Of a DNA stretch of 64,000 bases, positions 26,459 to 36,300 are shown in pieces. Source of the stretch: Amazonocrinis nigriterrae CENA67 (GTDB lineage Bacteria; Cyanobacteriota; Cyanobacteriia; Cyanobacteriales; Nostocaceae); the NCBI RefSeq assembly GCF_016056305.1, contig NZ_JAECZC010000020.1, positions 16,442-80,441 of the forward strand. Reading direction: 5' to 3'. Below the pieces are notes generated by a model, which searched no databases, was not told the DNA's origin, and saw only the letters and a program-made list of their open reading frames with translations. Every line of letters starts with the position of its first letter. Within the stretch, counting starts at the first letter, position 1. The position numbers and the translations under genes were made by a program.

Positions 26459-27176
26459 TAACTTTTTTCTCATCTCGCCATAAAGCTATACCGCCTAATA
26501 AACCAGTGATGTTAGGAATGAGTTTAACATTTAAGGGTAGCTGGATATTTACTTTGACGGCTTCACCGCCACCAATGTAAAGGCAATCATAATTGAACAG
26601 TCTTTGCAAAGATGCGATCGCTTTTTCTAAGCGTCTATTCCATCTTTTCTCGCCAATTTTTTCTAACTCTGCACGCCCTAGTTGTTCTTCGTAAGTCTCA
26701 CCTTTACGAAATGGATGATGTCCCATTTCCATATTTGGCACTAGTTTACCATCCACAAACAAAGCTGAACCAAACCCTGTACCTAAAGTAATCACTAATT
26801 CTACACCTTTGCCTGCGATCGCTCCCAATCCTTGCATATCTGCATCATTAATCACACGTACAGGCTTGTTTAAGCGATTTGATAATGCTGTTTGTAAGTC
26901 AAACCCAATCCAATCTCGATCTAAGTTGACTGCTGTTTCTGTGACTCCACAGCGCACCACCCCAGGAAAACCTACGGAAACGCGATGAAATTCACCTTGT
27001 GCAGCTGCTAACACTGCAATTGCATTGATGACAACTTCCGGTTTAGCTGGTTGGGGTGTATCTACACGCGCCCTTTCTGTTAACGGATTTCCTGTAATAT
27101 CTAATACCATGGCTTTGACACCACTACCGCCAATATCAACCGATAGGGTGCGAATAGATCCATTATCTTCGGTCAT
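26451..27176 (-). CDS. ppgK: Polyphosphate glucokinase (ROK family)
   Basis: The 241-residue protein phosphorylates glucose using inorganic polyphosphate (and often ATP). The phosphate-binding LSVDIGGSGVKAMVLD is at the N-terminus, then VSVGFPGVV, NDADMQGLGAIAGKG, the second phosphate loop VITLGTGFGSALFVDG, the ROK region MEMGHHPFRKGETYEEQLG and C-terminal IGGGEAVKV. Length and order match PpgK-type ROK kinases, which lack the zinc-binding cysteines of repressors. The C-terminus (KKVKS) is encoded in part by the heptamer repeat. The long stretch up to the large membrane-protein gene probably holds divergent promoters. Confidence 0.92.
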   Translation of the reverse strand: MTEDNGSIRTLSVDIGGSGVKAMVLDITGNPLTERARVDTPQPAKPEVVINAIAVLAAAQGEFHRVSVGFPGVVRCGVTETAVNLDRDWIGFDLQTALSNRLNKPVRVINDADMQGLGAIAGKGVELVITLGTGFGSALFVDGKLVPNMEMGHHPFRKGETYEEQLGRAELEKIGEKRWNRRLEKAIASLQRLFNYDCLYIGGGEAVKVNIQLPLNVKLIPNITGLLGGIALWRDEKKVKS

Positions 27177-27638
27177 TTGGTTTTATCCTTGTTGCTGCCT
27201 GCTGTGTGCCGATGATAGCAATACATTAACATTACTCTTTTGCGCTTGCAGTTTCCTATAAGCTACCTAATAGCAAAGTTTTTGCTATTAGTAAATAAAT
27301 TCTTAATGTGCCGATATCGTTTGTTGAAAGCTCTGTTAACCTTTGACCAAATTAGCAGTGGTATCAAGTCTGATAACCAATTCTTGGATTTATTGTAGTA
27401 AATCAATTGTATGTCTTTCCTTGCCTGTGTAACCCAACCTAAGACTGCACAGCCTTTATTATCTGGATTAATAACAGTTTTTTCCCATTCCCAAGCTCGA
27501 AAAACTCGATTGATCAGTTAAGTATTAAAAACTTACGTTAACAATTAGTATAAGTCAGCCAAACAAGTGGCACAGTTGGCGCATAACTATACTTGAAGCA
27601 AATGAATATTTAAGTATATACTGATACTCCTGCGGCTT
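27177..27638. other. Divergent intergenic region
   Basis: This 462-base spacer is between leftward ppgK and the rightward membrane-protein gene. It is AT-rich with no coding frame, strong hairpin or tandem repeat that I can see. Confidence 0.5.
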
Positions 27639-30600
27639 ATGTCATCGCCACTTGACCGCCTTTTAAAAATTGAACTCAGGCTACCATCCTCCCATCCTCA
27701 ACTACTGGAAGGATTAGATATATGGTTGCGTTTGGGTCTGATATCCGATGCCCAAGTTAGGCAATTATGCCAGGAGTACCTTGTTTGTGCAGTGAGGTTA
27801 GAACCTCAGATGAAACCTGTAACTTCTGATTTGATTATGCCGTTACCTGTGGCAGCTTTAGAAGGTGATAGCCGCAGACAACCAGCACCAAAGCCAGCAA
27901 AACCCAATTTTATCGCCTCGATGTTGCAATCGTTGGGGGCAGAATTGAGTGTCCGCTGGCTGCTATTTTTAGGAGTATTTTTAGTAGTATTGTCCTCTGG
28001 GGTGCTTGCTGCAAGCCAGTGGGAAAAGTTTCCCGCTTCTTTGCAGTATGGAGTTTTGTTTGCTTATACCTTGAGTTTTTGGGGGTTGAGTTTCTGGGCT
28101 GGTAAACAAAATAACTTGAGATTGACAGCTAAGACATTATTAATTGTTGCCCTGTTGTTAGTGCCAGTTAACTTCTGGGCAATGGACAGCTTTCAATTGT
28201 GGCACAATCCTCTGGACTGGTTGACAGTAGCGATCGCATTTCCCACACTGACATTTATTACCGTTTCTAGCAAATTTATATCTGGAAAATTACCTTTAAT
28301 AAATATTCTGGGGCTAAGTTATTTGCACTGGGGTTGGAAATTACCAGCAATTCCCTTAATTGCCGTTTATGTGGCAATGATAGGCACAACTATTATTACC
28401 GTTTATCAGCATCGCTACCACCAAAGAGGTGTTGCTAATAACGAATTAAACAGTGAGCGGCGTACTGGAATAAGTATGAATTTCTACGCCTCTGTGATTA
28501 TTTATGCCCTTATAGTATTGCTAGCACGGGCGATTTTTGTTGCTCAGGTAGACGTTACCCAGTTAGGCTTAGCTATTGGTATTTGTGGTTGGTTGGTAAC
28601 TTGGCTAGCACAGCAAAGAGCAGGGGAGCAGACGAGCAATTCTTTCCCCCCATCCCCCTCATCTCCCCAACTATGGCAACTTCTTGGTGCTATCTTGCTG
28701 TTCCTGGGTTGGTTGGTGGCGGTGGTAAAACATCCAGAGCAAGCGATCGCTGTCAGTGGGTTAAGTCTGTGGTTTGTGGGCAAACGCTTGCAAAGATATA
28801 ATCTACAAATCGATTTGGCAGCAGTTTTCGCCATAGGTTTACAAACTGTTTGGCTGGGTTGGCGGTTAGTACCTGCTGGTGTACAAACATCTGCGATCGC
28901 AATTGCTACACAACTAACTGACGCTGAAAATCAACCTTGGGCATTGTTGGGTGTAGCTTTATTTCCCTACTTAATTTTCATGGTGGCGTTCACCGATAAC
29001 TTGTATCGCCGTCGCCAGCGAGATTTGGGAAACTTTGGCGACATGTTAAGTATGATGTTTGCCAGTTTTTTAACAACGATCGCACTATTAAATCCTACCT
29101 TGCGATCGCTAAATCTCCTATTATCTACCATTACTCTCGCCGTCATCACCAAACGCCGCACCCCATCCCCCTCATCCCCACCTCTTCTTTTGGTATACCT
29201 CACTCACGTCATGGGAGTGTTAACGTTTTGCTCCACAGTTAACTGGCTTTTGCCAACTCTGGCTTTGCAAGTTTGGGCAAGTATTTTGCTAGCTTTGATG
29301 GTGGCGGAATGGATATTTAGCCTCGGCAATGGCATTTGGCAAAGTAGCGCCTGGTACATCGGTATAGCACTTGCGATCGCTAGTTACGTTGTTTTGTGCC
29401 TCAATGTTGAATTATTGTGGTTTGGGATTTCTGAAACACCAATTGATTGGCGAGTTATTTGGCTAATTACGCCCATAACTCTCACAGGTTTAGTCAGTCG
29501 CATATCTGCACAGCGCCGCAATACAAGTACTTTCTTGAGCATCATAGCTGTGGCTATGGCTCAGTTACTAACTTTACCGCTGCCAGGAAGCAGATTAATT
29601 GGTTTAGCTATAGCTGTGGCTGTTATGTTTGCTAATACGCATTATTTAAGAAACAAAACTAATGCGGAAATTACGGTAGGGTATAGTCTGGGTTTGATCG
29701 CTGCATTGCTGTGGACAGGTTCGCCTAGTTTACCACGCTTATCCTTAGCGGGGTGGTTTGTTGTCGGTGCGATCGCTATTTTCAGTTTATGGTTGGGGCG
29801 GACAGCATTGCAGCGACGCGGTAACGAATTAGCACTGATGTATGCAACAGCATTTGATCAATGGGCGATCGCATTATGTAGCATTGAGTTGTTGGGTATG
29901 ACGCTACACTCCTCGTTTCTTTACCAAGGAGTAGTTGCCCCAGGATTATTTTACTTAATTGCCACTGGCATAACTTTAGCAGGAATTGCTTACCGGAGTT
30001 GGCTTGAACCTACAGATTGGGCATTTTATGGTATTGGTTGGTGTTTGGAATTGTTAATTGCTGAGGGGCTAGGGTTTGGCGAACGTTCAACCGTGAGAAT
30101 TGCCATTGCAAATATCGCTTTAGGTTTAATCACTCAGCTGGTGGGAGAGTGGTGGCGGCGGCGATTTCAATTGCAAAGGCTTCCTAGTAGTTTCCACGTT
30201 TTACCATTAGCGTATGGTGTATTTAGCGTCTTGCTACGTTTGAATACCTTTACTGAGTGGACAGGTTTAGCTTCTTTGGGTGTAGCTTTAATTATCATCG
30301 GTGTGGGGCGACGCAGCGAAGCTTTCAAACCCTTGCTTTATTTAGGAATTATTGGTGTATCAATTTCTGCCTATGAACTGTTGTTTTATCAAATGTTCCA
30401 AGTTACTGGAGGCGCATTAGGTGATGGCTTAATTGCCATGTCTGCCCTTGGCACCAGCATCATGTTAGTTTATGACAGATTAGCTTTTTGGTTAAGCCAG
30501 TACTTACGCCTTAGCCGTTGGGAACTGAAAAACATCACTCATCTGCATTGGGCTTGGAGTAGCTTTTTATTAATGGCTGCTATTCCCCTACCGATTCAAA

Positions 30601-31529
30601 GTAACCGCCTTGTGGGATTGGGTACGGGGGGATTATTAATTATGTATGCCATTTTTCAAGGACGACATGCGCCTGTGGCAACTTCCACACGCATCTTTGG
30701 CAGAATCACAATAGCAGAAATGTGGGTTTACCTTGGCTTATTAGAAGTAGCGGGGATGAGGATTTATTGGCGTGAGACAGCAGTGGGGAAGTTGATAACT
30801 GGGTCCTTAGTTCCTTGGAATGGGGCGATCGCTTGCGTAGTTGCCTATTTTTTGTATATCCTACCTTGGGAGAATTGGGGATGGTCTAAAAGACCGTGGC
30901 AAATCGCATCCTATATCATACCATTAATTATTTTATGGGAAACTAGGCTGCAAGTTTATCCCATCACTTTGTTACTGGTAGCTGCATTTTATATCTTCTT
31001 GGCAAAGGTTGGAGAAAACATTCGTTTTAGCTATATCAGTGTGGCATTAGTTGATTGGGCTTTGTGTAGATGGCTTATTGACTCACGGTTAACTGATCCA
31101 TTATGGTATGTAACAATAATTGGGTTATCACTGCTTTATATTGCTCAAGTAGATCCTCAGCTGAAATTGCCAGAATATAAAGCAGCGCGTCACAGTTTAC
31201 GAATGCTTGGCAGTGGTGTAATTTGTGGATGGCCAATTTTATTTCATCAAGACGCGCCGCTAATATCGGGATTTTTCAGCCTCATGGCCATTTTTGCAGG
31301 TTTAGCTTTGCGAATTCGGGCTTTTCTGTATATTGGCACAGCTACTTTTTTCATTACTAGTATTTATCAATTAGTAGTTTTTAGCTTGCGTTACCCGTTT
31401 TTAAAATGGGTTGTGGGTTTATTAGTGGGAATTTTATTAATTTCCGTCGCGGCTAACTTTGAAACCCGCCGCACTCAGCTAAATTCCTTGCTTCGCAACA
31501 CTAGCGATGAATTTCAAGGATGGGAGTAA
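27639..31529 (+). CDS. Large polytopic membrane protein of unknown function (1296 residues)
   Basis: Only about 90 N-terminal residues look soluble (MSSPLDRLLKIELRLPSSHPQLLEGLDIWLRLGLISDAQVRQLCQEYL). The rest is a succession of roughly 30 hydrophobic helices with short loops. The N-terminal helix bundle LxxGLIxxxQVxxL resembles that of DUF2157-like cyanobacterial membrane proteins, but I cannot assign the family firmly. Two loops (at about 28643-28671 and 29157-29182) are encoded by CCCCCATCCCCCTCATC-type low-complexity DNA otherwise found between genes, giving Ser/Pro-rich insertions. No transporter or enzyme motif is visible. It is monocistronic by context. Confidence 0.85.
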   Translation: MSSPLDRLLKIELRLPSSHPQLLEGLDIWLRLGLISDAQVRQLCQEYLVCAVRLEPQMKPVTSDLIMPLPVAALEGDSRRQPAPKPAKPNFIASMLQSLGAELSVRWLLFLGVFLVVLSSGVLAASQWEKFPASLQYGVLFAYTLSFWGLSFWAGKQNNLRLTAKTLLIVALLLVPVNFWAMDSFQLWHNPLDWLTVAIAFPTLTFITVSSKFISGKLPLINILGLSYLHWGWKLPAIPLIAVYVAMIGTTIITVYQHRYHQRGVANNELNSERRTGISMNFYASVIIYALIVLLARAIFVAQVDVTQLGLAIGICGWLVTWLAQQRAGEQTSNSFPPSPSSPQLWQLLGAILLFLGWLVAVVKHPEQAIAVSGLSLWFVGKRLQRYNLQIDLAAVFAIGLQTVWLGWRLVPAGVQTSAIAIATQLTDAENQPWALLGVALFPYLIFMVAFTDNLYRRRQRDLGNFGDMLSMMFASFLTTIALLNPTLRSLNLLLSTITLAVITKRRTPSPSSPPLLLVYLTHVMGVLTFCSTVNWLLPTLALQVWASILLALMVAEWIFSLGNGIWQSSAWYIGIALAIASYVVLCLNVELLWFGISETPIDWRVIWLITPITLTGLVSRISAQRRNTSTFLSIIAVAMAQLLTLPLPGSRLIGLAIAVAVMFANTHYLRNKTNAEITVGYSLGLIAALLWTGSPSLPRLSLAGWFVVGAIAIFSLWLGRTALQRRGNELALMYATAFDQWAIALCSIELLGMTLHSSFLYQGVVAPGLFYLIATGITLAGIAYRSWLEPTDWAFYGIGWCLELLIAEGLGFGERSTVRIAIANIALGLITQLVGEWWRRRFQLQRLPSSFHVLPLAYGVFSVLLRLNTFTEWTGLASLGVALIIIGVGRRSEAFKPLLYLGIIGVSISAYELLFYQMFQVTGGALGDGLIAMSALGTSIMLVYDRLAFWLSQYLRLSRWELKNITHLHWAWSSFLLMAAIPLPIQSNRLVGLGTGGLLIMYAIFQGRHAPVATSTRIFGRITIAEMWVYLGLLEVAGMRIYWRETAVGKLITGSLVPWNGAIACVVAYFLYILPWENWGWSKRPWQIASYIIPLIILWETRLQVYPITLLLVAAFYIFLAKVGENIRFSYISVALVDWALCRWLIDSRLTDPLWYVTIIGLSLLYIAQVDPQLKLPEYKAARHSLRMLGSGVICGWPILFHQDAPLISGFFSLMAIFAGLALRIRAFLYIGTATFFITSIYQLVVFSLRYPFLKWVVGLLVGILLISVAANFETRRTQLNSLLRNTSDEFQGWE

Positions 31530-31696
31530 TAATTCGTAATTCGTAATTCGTAATTCGTAATTTGTAGAGTTTGGTAGGGTGCGTTACGCTGGCGCGATAA
31601 CGCACCACCAGAGATTTGCAAGTCGCAAAAGTTAGTTTACAAGTCGCAAAAGCTCGTTTACAAGTCGCAAACTTGATTGAGTGCGATCGCACATTA

Positions 31697-31768
31697 TCCC
31701 ACAGACTTTTCTAGTGGTGCTAAAAATTCTAGAACGACTCCATTTGTCCAGCCAAAGCCGATTTCGTT
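31697..31768 (-). pseudogene. Duplicated 3' fragment of treH
   Basis: On the minus strand this encodes NEIGFGWTNGVVLEFL and then APLEKSVG before a stop, the same as the treH C-terminus ending at 36979 apart from the last residue (Gly for Arg). The nucleotide match to 36979-37054 is nearly perfect. The similarity continues downstream through GAGTGCGATCGCA and the AGTCGCAAAAGTTAG repeat (31620-31680 versus 36928-36966). The rest of treH is missing. It marks the left boundary of the STAND gene segment. Confidence 0.88.
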
Positions 31769-31788
31769 GAAAACGTCGAACTATAGTC

Positions 31789-34700
31789 TTAAGAAGAAGT
31801 ACGTCTTTCTACTGCTCCCAAAGATTTGAGAGTTGCTATCTGCCTTTCTGTCAAACCTAAAATATCGTGAATATTCATGTCTTTGTAAGGAACTCCAGCA
31901 GGTATATCTTTAACTAATTCACCTGTATTCGCATCCCAGAAAATTATCGCTCCATCTGCACCACTACTGACTAGGATATTACCAGTAGGAGCAAATGCTA
32001 CTACACTTAGGCGGTAGTTACTTTCAGGAGGAACTAGTTGCTTAATTTTTTCACCCTTTGAAACATCCCAAAGAATAACCTTCCGCTCACTTGCGCTGGC
32101 TAAGATTTTACCATTCGGGCTAAAAGCGACTGAATTAATCCAAAGTTCATGTCCTTCTAAAATTTGAAGTTGCTTTGTGTGAATGTTCCAAAGTCTCACT
32201 CTACCATCAGCACCCCCACTTGCTAAGATTGATTCCTCGGTTGGACTGAATGCAATAGAATGTATCTCTTCTTCATTGTCTTCCAAAGAGCAATCAAGTT
32301 TTCTATCTTGCACATTCCATATTTTTACTGTTGCATCATCACTAGCACTAGCTAAAAATTGTCCACTTTTACTAAATGAAATTGAATAGACTCGTTTTTG
32401 ATGGTCTGAAAAAGTATGAATACATTCTCCTTTGCTCACATCCCATAACTTTACTAATTTGTCAGCACTTCCACTTGCAAGATATTTTCCATCGGGACTG
32501 AAAGCAATAGCAAAGACCCAGTTCGTGTGTCCTATAAGATTGCGACTTACCTCTGTTTGAGTATTCCATAACTTGACTGTAGAGTCGTAACTGGCACTTG
32601 CAAGAGTTTGATCATCCGTAGGACTAAAAGCAACACTAAAGATATTACCTTGATGTCCTGATAGTGTTGCCTGTAACTCATATGTATCTGCATTCCATAT
32701 CCTAACTACTTGATCGCTATAGCCACACGCCAAAATTGAACCTTTGCGATTAATAGCTATGCTATGCGCCCATAGATTATACCCGCTTAAAGAACCTATA
32801 AAAGAGGGCTTGATTTCATTAATACGCTGAATATTCCAGAGATAAACTGTTTGCTCTTCACAGCCACAGAATAGTGTTTTTCCATCTTGGCTAAATGCTA
32901 CTGAATGAACCCAATTTATTGGTTCGTTCAAGGTAGCTATAAGTTGAATCTCTCCAATATTTTTAATATCCCATAGCTTCACTGTTGTGTCGTGAGAGCT
33001 ACTAGCTAGGGTAGTTTTAGTGACTGGGCTAAAGGCAATTGAAGAAATATCATCACTATGAGCTTTCCAACTCGTTATCAGTTTTGATTTTTCGATATCT
33101 TGAATATTCCATATCTGAATTTGTTTATCCGCTCCTGCACTTGCAATCATGCTACCATCTAAATTGAATGACACAGCAAACACAGAATCAGTATGACCTT
33201 CTAGAACGGCAAGGCAGTTGCCTGTATCAACATCCCAGAGCCTAACTGTTTGATCACTACTGCCGCTAGCTAAAATCTTACTATTAGGATGGAATTGAAC
33301 TGTATGTATGCCTTGCGTATGCCCCAAACAGTCTTTTTCAGAAGACCCTGTTTCCAGGTTCCATAATTTTATTTTTCTGTCACCACCACCACTAGCCAGT
33401 AGTTGGCGATCACGAGCGATATCAATTGAAGATATCCAAGATTGATGCCCTTCAATTGTCTTAATTAATTGACCACTTTCAACATCCCAAATTTTTATCA
33501 TGTGGTCATCACTACCACTAACTAAGCACTTATTATCAGGACTGAATTTGACTGACCATACATTGCTTGTATGTCCTTTATTAACTTGCTGTTTAATAAA
33601 TCTTTTTTTTGTGCCTTGGCTATCAACTTTCCAAAGGTGGATAACACCGACACTATCACCTACAGCTAACAAATCTCCATTCTGATTTAACGTCACAGAT
33701 AAACTATTACCTAGGAAATCAGTAAATTCAGCGTCTTCTAGATTAGCACCACTTAAATCGGCATTAAATAATCTAGCTTTGGAAAAATCAGCCCCTTTGA
33801 GAAAAGTTTTTGTTAAATCTTTATCTGCTAGAATGTTGGGATTTTTTTTGACTAAAATCGTTGCTGCGTTTCCTCCGGTGTAACCCACCTCATCTTCATT
33901 TTTTCCACGCGTTGTTTCAATAATATTAATGATGGAGTGATAATTTCCCAACATTGGCACAAGTAAATCGATCACCGCTTTCGTCAAAGGTGCTTTCCCT
34001 AAAGTCGCCCTCAACTTCTCCAATGGCTCACTTGTAAATGCTTTCAAAGGTGCTTGTGCAACATAATGCCCAGTTTCATCTAGCTGACGTGAAAAGTAGC
34101 CCGACCAAGTATAGTCTTGATCTGCTGCACTATTATTTAAATGAGACTGTGCTTGGGCCAGTTCGGTAAAATCAGGCGCCAACGCTCCTAACTCTGCGGC
34201 AAATTTATAAGCCACAAAGAACTCTAATAAAGAACGATGTGCTGGAGTATAGTCCCCATCAGCATTGCGGATGAGCATGGTTTGCCCCATCATGTCATAA
34301 TGCCAGTGGTCTAAATTTTTTTCCTCCTGCACCGCAGAACCAAACAGGCGACGAATGCGGTCAGGAAATAGGCGGTAATTCAGGCTCATCTGGTCAGTAG
34401 AAAGGATTTCCCAAGACAGTTCGCATAAAAAGTAGAGCTTATCCGCCAAAGAAGTAAACGTGCGTTCTGCCTTAATATCCCGTTCCATCTTGCGCCGCAC
34501 TGCATACAGATAAACTTGTGACATATCAACAGGTTTACCCGTTTTAATATATGGCAAAGCTTCTAAGATTAACTCAGTCATCACCGGACGACGGGCTAAA
34601 TCTAATAATTGGGGATTGCCCATCACTTGCTCAACGGTTGTAGTGTCAGCATGGTATGATAAACATAGGCGAATTTGCTCATCGTTGAATTTCTCTAGTT

Positions 34701-36300
34701 CCAGCACTTCAAATTGAGGGGTTTCTCCAGTTAACTTTGCAGTGGAAGCTTGCAGTTCCGGATTGAGTAAAGCCCGTCCTTGTTTGGCTTTTGGAAAATG
34801 CTCAGTACGACAGGTAAGGATAACTTTAGAACCGGGAACTACGACTTTTGCTAGTTCCCAAAAGTTGTTAATCATCTGTTGGCGATCTACCTTTGCTGCC
34901 ATTTCGTCAAAACCATCGAAAATTAGCAGCAACTTACCCATGCGGTTAAGTTGGACAAAGGCATTATAGTGTGGTAGTGGAATTTCGTACTGTCGAAAGA
35001 AAAATTCAGAAAACAGGGACTCGACACTCACTGCTTTGGCATAATCCCGCAGGGAAATTACTAAAGGCAAACGAGGGCGTTCAACGCCACGCTTTTGGGC
35101 ATCCTGGTAACGTTGCAGTGCAGTGCAAGCATAGTGAAAGGCAAACCAAGTTTTGCCCGTGCCAAATTCTCCTAGAATTGAAATATGCTCTTTAGCTTGA
35201 TCACCAAGCCACTTGTCGATGTATCCATCAATCCAGCCGTCTTCTTTTCCGTAACGACTTACCCCGATTCGTTGTTCGTTAACTGGGTCAATCTCCTCTT
35301 TGGTACAAGCAAGGGGGACATAGTTTTGATCAATTTTCCGGGCTTTGATTTCGGTTTCTAACCAGTTAAGATAACTACTAAAGTCAGCATCTAAGTCAAT
35401 CAGTTCGTCAAATGTATAGCAGTCCAAGTGACGATTTTCTTCCTTTTTGACTTCATCTCGTGCTGCTTTTGAAATACGACGGGTAGTTACCAACCAGCCT
35501 TCATCAGTTTTTTGCTCTGCAACTGACTCGCGTAAGACCATCACATCACTCAATCCAACTTCTCCTGCAACACCACGTACAAGAATACGGTCATACCTGC
35601 GACGTACTGGGATATTAATAATCCATTCAAAATATTCTTCTGCCCAGATTTCATATTTTTCCAAGCGGTAGCCCAAAGTTTCAAACCAACCCCGCATCTG
35701 CTGGGCTAAGGCTATAGCTCTACATTTATTTTCAGTTGTAGTTCCTGATAGCGTTAAAGAATTCTCTACTGCCAACCTTGCTATTTCTGTACGAATTCCT
35801 TCCAAAGTTGGCAATCTTTGCAGTTGTTTTTGGATACTTGCAATTCTTTGATGTAGAGAGCCAATATCTTGGTTCATTAACACATCAGCAGGTGTGCGAG
35901 TGCGTTTAGCAACTTCGATAAATACCGTTGCAAATTCAGCTATTTCTCGCCTGACATCAAGTTTCAAGCTTTTGATTTCATCACCTAATACATAGCCATC
36001 AACAAAAGCATCAACTTCAGAAAGGATAATTGAAAGGTTATTGTGGTCTAATGCTTTGCGAAAAGCTTGTTTAATCGGTTCTTGGTGGAATAATTCGAGC
36101 AATGGCTTTGGTTTGCCAACACCGTACTCTACTAAAGTAAAAGCGTAAACACCACTAAAATCAGCCGGTGGATGTTCTGGGTTAAGGTTAAATCGCTTGA
36201 GTAACTGAATGACAATTTCATTACGCTGCAATTTATTTTTAATCAAAGGATTGGTGATGCCAGCAATTGCTTTTATAATTTGATCCAGGATTAAGATCAT
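31789..36300 (-). CDS. NACHT-type STAND NTPase with pentapeptide-like and WD40 repeats
   Basis: The 1503-residue protein has an unassigned helical N-terminus (about 1-190). Then comes a region with the C-terminal pattern of Mrr-like restriction-endonuclease folds (about 195-315; GWLVTTRRISKAARDEVKK, then LDCYTFDELID) but no clear D/E-x-K. A NACHT NTPase follows (Walker A GEFGTGKTWFA at about 380, Walker B LLLIFDGFDEMA, sensor VILTCRTEHF), then a helical domain, a short pentapeptide-like stretch (FSKARLFNADLSGANLEDAEF) and about 14 WD40 repeats, enough for two seven-bladed propellers. STAND proteins use such repeats to sense a ligand and oligomerise; several are antiphage systems. The target is unknown. 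Partial treH copies flank it. Confidence 0.92.
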   Translation of the reverse strand: MILILDQIIKAIAGITNPLIKNKLQRNEIVIQLLKRFNLNPEHPPADFSGVYAFTLVEYGVGKPKPLLELFHQEPIKQAFRKALDHNNLSIILSEVDAFVDGYVLGDEIKSLKLDVRREIAEFATVFIEVAKRTRTPADVLMNQDIGSLHQRIASIQKQLQRLPTLEGIRTEIARLAVENSLTLSGTTTENKCRAIALAQQMRGWFETLGYRLEKYEIWAEEYFEWIINIPVRRRYDRILVRGVAGEVGLSDVMVLRESVAEQKTDEGWLVTTRRISKAARDEVKKEENRHLDCYTFDELIDLDADFSSYLNWLETEIKARKIDQNYVPLACTKEEIDPVNEQRIGVSRYGKEDGWIDGYIDKWLGDQAKEHISILGEFGTGKTWFAFHYACTALQRYQDAQKRGVERPRLPLVISLRDYAKAVSVESLFSEFFFRQYEIPLPHYNAFVQLNRMGKLLLIFDGFDEMAAKVDRQQMINNFWELAKVVVPGSKVILTCRTEHFPKAKQGRALLNPELQASTAKLTGETPQFEVLELEKFNDEQIRLCLSYHADTTTVEQVMGNPQLLDLARRPVMTELILEALPYIKTGKPVDMSQVYLYAVRRKMERDIKAERTFTSLADKLYFLCELSWEILSTDQMSLNYRLFPDRIRRLFGSAVQEEKNLDHWHYDMMGQTMLIRNADGDYTPAHRSLLEFFVAYKFAAELGALAPDFTELAQAQSHLNNSAADQDYTWSGYFSRQLDETGHYVAQAPLKAFTSEPLEKLRATLGKAPLTKAVIDLLVPMLGNYHSIINIIETTRGKNEDEVGYTGGNAATILVKKNPNILADKDLTKTFLKGADFSKARLFNADLSGANLEDAEFTDFLGNSLSVTLNQNGDLLAVGDSVGVIHLWKVDSQGTKKRFIKQQVNKGHTSNVWSVKFSPDNKCLVSGSDDHMIKIWDVESGQLIKTIEGHQSWISSIDIARDRQLLASGGGDRKIKLWNLETGSSEKDCLGHTQGIHTVQFHPNSKILASGSSDQTVRLWDVDTGNCLAVLEGHTDSVFAVSFNLDGSMIASAGADKQIQIWNIQDIEKSKLITSWKAHSDDISSIAFSPVTKTTLASSSHDTTVKLWDIKNIGEIQLIATLNEPINWVHSVAFSQDGKTLFCGCEEQTVYLWNIQRINEIKPSFIGSLSGYNLWAHSIAINRKGSILACGYSDQVVRIWNADTYELQATLSGHQGNIFSVAFSPTDDQTLASASYDSTVKLWNTQTEVSRNLIGHTNWVFAIAFSPDGKYLASGSADKLVKLWDVSKGECIHTFSDHQKRVYSISFSKSGQFLASASDDATVKIWNVQDRKLDCSLEDNEEEIHSIAFSPTEESILASGGADGRVRLWNIHTKQLQILEGHELWINSVAFSPNGKILASASERKVILWDVSKGEKIKQLVPPESNYRLSVVAFAPTGNILVSSGADGAIIFWDANTGELVKDIPAGVPYKDMNIHDILGLTERQIATLKSLGAVERRTSS

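Noticed and set aside
31620-31673. AGTCGCAAAAGTTAGTTTACA repeated three times, considered as CRISPR or iteron origin
   Set aside because: Only about 2.5 units of 21 bases without spacers, and a related copy lies at 36928 next to treH; it is part of the duplicated segment rather than an origin.
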